Made by a program: the position numbers and the translations under genes. The notes under the pieces are model-generated. The model did no database searches. It saw only the letters and a list, made by a program, of their open reading frames with translations, and was not told the origin of the DNA. Shown piece after piece: positions 61,039 to 64,000 of a stretch of DNA of 64,000 bases. The stretch's first letter is position 1; every line of letters begins with the position of its first letter. This DNA is from Catellatospora tritici. GTDB lineage: Bacteria > Actinomycetota > Actinomycetes > Mycobacteriales > Micromonosporaceae. The DNA lies in the NCBI RefSeq assembly GCF_019083965.1, contig NZ_JAHRCY010000004.1, forward strand, positions 265,236 through 329,235, written 5' to 3'.

Positions 61039-62009
61039 TGGCCAGCATCCCGTGGCTCGCCGACGTCCTGCGGGCAGAAGGCGTTCCGGTCGTCGAGGAA
61101 GGCGACTGGCTCAACCGCAAGGTCACCGGCTCGTTCGACCCGATCGGCGTGCTGTGGCACCACACCGCGGCGTTCTCCAGCGCGAGTAACCCGCACCCGG
61201 CGCTCAACACCGTCATCAACGGCCGCTCCGACCTGCAGGGGCCGCTGGCTCAGGCGCTGGTGGACTACAACGGCGTGTTCCACATCATCTCGGCCAACCG
61301 GTGCAACCACGCCGGTGCCTCGCGTGGCAGCGGCCCGATCCCGGCCGGTGACGGCAACACCCTGATGATCGGCTGGGAGATCGACTACGGCGGCGACCAG
61401 GCCACCGACCAGGCGATGACCGCCGCGCAGTACAACAACTCGCTCAAGGCCACCGCCGCCGTGCTGCGCCGCCTCGGCCGGGACGCCAGCTACGCCCGAG
61501 GCCACCGCGAGACCAGCACCACCGGAAAGATCGACCCCTCGTTCATCGACCTCGACGTGATGCGGGCCGACGTCGCCCGCCTGCTGAACCCCACCCCCGG
61601 TTGGTCGTCGATCGTCGACAACGCGACCGCGGGCCGGTTCACCGCCTCGACGAACTGGGGCACCTCGACCTACTCGACCACCCGCTACGGCGCGGACTAC
61701 CGGTACGCCAACCCGGTCAGCGCCAGCGACACCGCCAAGTACAAGTTCGCCATCCCGGCGGCGGGCAACTATCGGGTGGAGGCCTGGTACGCGTCCAACG
61801 CGGGCTACAACAACTCGGCCCCGTACATCATGGTCACCAGCGGCGGCAATCAGACCGTCTACGTCGACCAGCGCACCGGTGGCGGTGCTTGGCGCACCCT
61901 CGGCACGTTCAACTTCAACGCCGGGGACTTCGACGCGGTCATGGTCAGCCGCTGGACCAGCGGCACCGGCTACGTCATCGCGGACGCGGTCAGACTCACC
62001 CAGGTGTGA
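61038..62009 (+). CDS. N-acetylmuramoyl-L-alanine amidase with golvesin-like C-terminal domain
   Basis: A 323-residue protein. The amidase-2 (PGRP/T7-lysozyme-like) domain (about 1-185) has zinc ligands in IGVLWHHTAAFS and GHRETSTTGKIDPSF, plus FHIISANRCNHAGASRGSGP. It should cleave the MurNAc-L-Ala bond of peptidoglycan. Residues about 190-323 form a golvesin-like domain (FTASTNWGTSTYSTTRYGAD, AAGNYRVEAWYASNAGYNNS, MVSRWTSGTGYVIADAVRL), often on extracellular enzymes. As translated from ATG 61038 it has no signal peptide, which is odd for a wall enzyme; the signal is on the overlapping ORF just upstream in the other frame. Confidence 0.9.
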   Translation: MASIPWLADVLRAEGVPVVEEGDWLNRKVTGSFDPIGVLWHHTAAFSSASNPHPALNTVINGRSDLQGPLAQALVDYNGVFHIISANRCNHAGASRGSGPIPAGDGNTLMIGWEIDYGGDQATDQAMTAAQYNNSLKATAAVLRRLGRDASYARGHRETSTTGKIDPSFIDLDVMRADVARLLNPTPGWSSIVDNATAGRFTASTNWGTSTYSTTRYGADYRYANPVSASDTAKYKFAIPAAGNYRVEAWYASNAGYNNSAPYIMVTSGGNQTVYVDQRTGGGAWRTLGTFNFNAGDFDAVMVSRWTSGTGYVIADAVRLTQV

Positions 62010-62067
62010 AATACAGCGTGGGCGGGACCGCGACCCGGCCCGCCCACGCCGTCCTCTCACCGTGGCC

Positions 62068-62127
62068 GCAGTTTCGGGGAAAGTGCCGGAATCTTGGCCC
62101 GCTTTCGAGCAGTTTCCCCGAAACTGC
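62068..62127. terminator. Long-loop inverted repeat between convergent genes
   Basis: Arms 62068-62082 (GCAGTTTCGGGGAAA) and 62113-62127 are exact 15-bp complements around a 30-nt loop. It lies between the amidase and the PfpI gene, suitable for bidirectional termination; the loop is longer than usual. Confidence 0.55.
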
Positions 62128-62156
62128 AGCCTCCGCCGCGGCGCAGCGGAGATCGA

Positions 62157-62702
62157 CTAGTGCTTGAGTGAGTCGACGAGTTGGGCGCAGAAGGCGGGCA
62201 GGTCGTCGGGCTTGCGGCTGCTGATCAGCGGGAACAGGCCGTTCGTGCACACGGCCAGTTCCTGGTCGGTCCAGTTCGCCCCGGCGTTGCGGTAGTCGGT
62301 CGCCATGCTCGGCCATGACGTGATGGTGCGTCCGGTGACGGCGTCGACGTCGATGAGGATCCAGCCGCCGTGGCAGATCACCGCGACCGGTCCGCCGGTG
62401 GCCAGGAAACCGCGCACGAACTCGCGCGCGGGCTCCTGCCAGCGCAGCAGATCGCCGTTGGCGACACCACCCGGCAGCACGAGGGCCCGGTACCGGGCCG
62501 GATCGGCGTCACCGGCGGTCTCGTCGACGGCGAAGGCGTCGGCGGGCTCCAGGTGGTGATAGGCCTGCACCTTGCCCGGCTCGGGCGACACCAGGCGCGG
62601 GGTCGCCCCGGCCTGCTCGACGGCTCGCCAGGGTTCGGTCAGCTCCGCCTGTTCGATGCCTTCCCGGCTCACCAGGAACGCCACCGCGAGTTCGCTGCTC
62701 AC
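62157..62702 (-). CDS. DJ-1/PfpI-family protein
   Basis: A 181-residue protein of the glutamine-amidotransferase-like DJ-1/PfpI superfamily. It has VAFLVSREGIEQAELTEPWR at the first strand (Glu of the triad), RYRALVLPGGVANGDLLRWQ, and the nucleophile elbow VAVICHGGWILIDVD with Cys and His. It ends RKPDDLPAFCAQLVDSL. Members act as deglycases or peptidases in stress responses; which one cannot be read. GTG 62702 has GGAGGAGG just upstream. It is co-directional with the SRPBCC gene. Confidence 0.9.
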   Translation of the reverse strand: MSSELAVAFLVSREGIEQAELTEPWRAVEQAGATPRLVSPEPGKVQAYHHLEPADAFAVDETAGDADPARYRALVLPGGVANGDLLRWQEPAREFVRGFLATGGPVAVICHGGWILIDVDAVTGRTITSWPSMATDYRNAGANWTDQELAVCTNGLFPLISSRKPDDLPAFCAQLVDSLKH

Positions 62703-62868
62703 GGCACACCTCCTCCAACTGGTCCGACCGGTCTGATACCCCGTCGGCGGCCCGCCCCAAACCGGGCCGGAAGGCGGTGCTCGTCCCGGGTGACCTGCCG
62801 CGGCGCGAGGACTGGCTGCGTCCAGGCCGGGCGCCGCCGCGCGCGGTCGGGCGTGCTCCGACCGTCGA

Positions 62869-63282
62869 TCAGCCGGGCGAGTGGGCGGCCAGGTGGCGGG
62901 CGATCGACTCCAGCGCCTCGTCGAGCGCCTCCTGTATGCCCGGGTGGTCGTCGGCCGCGTCGATCTGGAGGCTGAGCAGGGTGTCCTGCCCACCGCTGCC
63001 GGTCATCTTGAGGGCGCCATGATAGGCGGAATGCTCCGGCGAGCCCCAGGTGATCTCGTGGGTGGCGTCGTCGGCGTGGAACCACGCCTGCCCGGAGACC
63101 CGCTCCTGCTCGCCGTCGCCGTCGGTGTCGACGGCCGCCGTGGTCTGCACCAGTTCGGGTCCGACCTGCCTGGCGGAGGTGATCTTCGGAAAGTACTCCG
63201 GGAGGTTGGCGGGGTCGGCGAGATAGGCGAACGCATCGGTCAGGTCATGGTCGATGCGCTTCTCGGCGTGGTAGGTCGTCAT
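62869..63282 (-). CDS. SRPBCC-family (polyketide cyclase/START-like) protein
   Basis: A 137-residue protein beginning MTTYHAEKRIDHDLTDAFAY with LADPANLPEYFPKITSARQV, the usual opening of SRPBCC proteins. It has a middle of long beta strands (VSGQAWFHADDATHEITWGS) and a C-terminal helix (GIQEALDEALESIARHLAAH). The fold encloses a hydrophobic pocket for lipid-like or aromatic ligands. ATG 63282 has AAGGAG upstream. The stop lies 166 nt before the PfpI start, so both may be one transcript. Confidence 0.85.
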   Translation of the reverse strand: MTTYHAEKRIDHDLTDAFAYLADPANLPEYFPKITSARQVGPELVQTTAAVDTDGDGEQERVSGQAWFHADDATHEITWGSPEHSAYHGALKMTGSGGQDTLLSLQIDAADDHPGIQEALDEALESIARHLAAHSPG

Positions 63283-63483
63283 GGCAACTCCTTCGGATCA
63301 TCCCGACCATAACCAGCATCGGCCGATTCCGTAGGTTTTATGGCTCAAGTTCCGGATCTGCGGAAGTCGCGCGGGGCCCTGCCGTATCGACGGCGAAACA
63401 GCCTGACCGGTTGAGCCGGATGTCCGTGCCGACCGGGCAGCGCACGGGAACGCATCCCGTTCGGCGTGGACATCCGGTGGCGG

Positions 63484-64000
63484 TCAGCTCAGGTGCCGGG
63501 CGAGGAAGCGGACCGCGTCCCGCGTTTCGAACTCCGGAACGTCCCCGTGCCCACCCGGGTTGGCGTGCAGGGTCTTCTCCGTGGCGGCGAAGGCGTCGAA
63601 CAGCGCCAGGGCCTTCTGTCGTGGCACGCGCTCGTCGTCCCACTGCATCACGAACCGCACCGGGACCGTGATCCGAGCAGCGGGCTCGGCCAGCCCCAGC
63701 GCGCCGAACAGGCCCAGCACCGCGGCGCGGATGCGCGGTTCGGCCGCGACCAGCGGGACGCCCAGCCCGCAGCCCAGCGACATGCCCAGGTAGCCGACGG
63801 GTCCGCCGCCGACGCGGTCGAGTTCGGCGACCGCGTCCAGAACCGAACGCCGCTGCGGGACCGACCGCTCGGCCAGCATGGTGTGCAGCCCGGCGACCAG
63901 CTCGAACATGGGCTCGCCCGCCGCCGCGCGGGTCCGCATGTCAGTGAAGGCCCGATCCAGCTCGGGGGTCCTGGGTTGGTCCCCGTGGCCTGGAGCGTCG
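63484..64000 (-). CDS. Dienelactone-hydrolase-like alpha/beta hydrolase, N-terminus beyond window
   Basis: The reading frame is open to the right edge (DAPGHGDQPRTPELDRAFTD before the first internal Met), so the N-terminal strands are outside. The visible 171 residues contain the elbow VGYLGMSLGCGLGVPLV with Ser nucleophile, the acid in VMQWDDERVPRQKAL and the base in NPGGHGDVPEFE. The pattern is that of a short alpha/beta hydrolase near the dienelactone hydrolase group. The substrate is unknown. Confidence 0.8.
   Translation of the reverse strand, partial: DAPGHGDQPRTPELDRAFTDMRTRAAAGEPMFELVAGLHTMLAERSVPQRRSVLDAVAELDRVGGGPVGYLGMSLGCGLGVPLVAAEPRIRAAVLGLFGALGLAEPAARITVPVRFVMQWDDERVPRQKALALFDAFAATEKTLHANPGGHGDVPEFETRDAVRFLARHLS

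Overview
The window is very GC-rich, uses GTG starts and GGAGG-type ribosome binding sites freely, and encodes many Tat/Sec-exported enzymes, an ECF42-type sigma factor with a YCII partner, a nonribosomal peptide synthetase (NRPS) and golvesin-like and RHS proteins. This points to a filamentous actinomycete, most likely Micromonosporaceae or a close relative. That placement is an inference; there is no rRNA here to anchor it. I saw no rRNA, tRNA, CRISPR array or intact insertion sequence.

Layout. (1) 1-3240: a cut-off DUF998 membrane protein diverges, around a 16-bp palindrome, from a YCII protein and an ECF sigma factor whose C-terminus is a degenerate tyrosine-recombinase fold. An HD-domain protein follows. 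(2) 3246-15108: argG (minus), then two translationally coupled NRPS genes (A-T-C-A-T, then C-A-T-TE-MFS). They encode a three-module assembly line with a cysteine-type thioesterase and its own fused exporter. (3) 15177-27073: mostly exported enzymes: a three-repeat secreted protein, an SGNH hydrolase, an EEP nuclease/phosphatase-like protein, a phospholipase D broken by a frameshift, an M28 aminopeptidase and an S1 protease that share one C-terminal module. A few small or regulatory genes lie between them (ArsR, MTHFR-like, histidine phosphatase). (4) 27316-33717: a secreted 2133-residue RHS protein with a lower-GC C-terminal tip and no visible immunity gene. (5) 34213-46267: a tightly overlapped 13-gene minus-strand operon for a contractile injection system: terminator-like protein, sheath, tube, disordered protein, LysM cap, spike, PAAR-like tip, gp25, baseplate J with a beta-propeller, tail protein I, then three membrane proteins. 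No AAA+ ATPase, tail fibre or recognisable tape measure is present. (6) 46403-52798: a CHAT-TPR protease divergent from an operon of intracellular subtilase, sigma factor and small partner, followed by a convergent protein of unknown function. (7) 52911-64000: a DUF6891-like protein, VanX-like dipeptidase, alpha/beta hydrolases, a tyrosinase with a His-rich caddie, the deletion remnant of a copper P-type ATPase behind a CsoR-like operator, a GNAT protein, exported proteins, a split amidase, a PfpI protein, an SRPBCC protein and a cut-off hydrolase.

The most unusual block is 34213-51283. A minimal, apparently membrane-linked contractile apparatus stands next to a CHAT protease / subtilase / sigma module. 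That neighbour module has the makings of a regulated-proteolysis or cell-death system. Whether the two act together is inference from position only.
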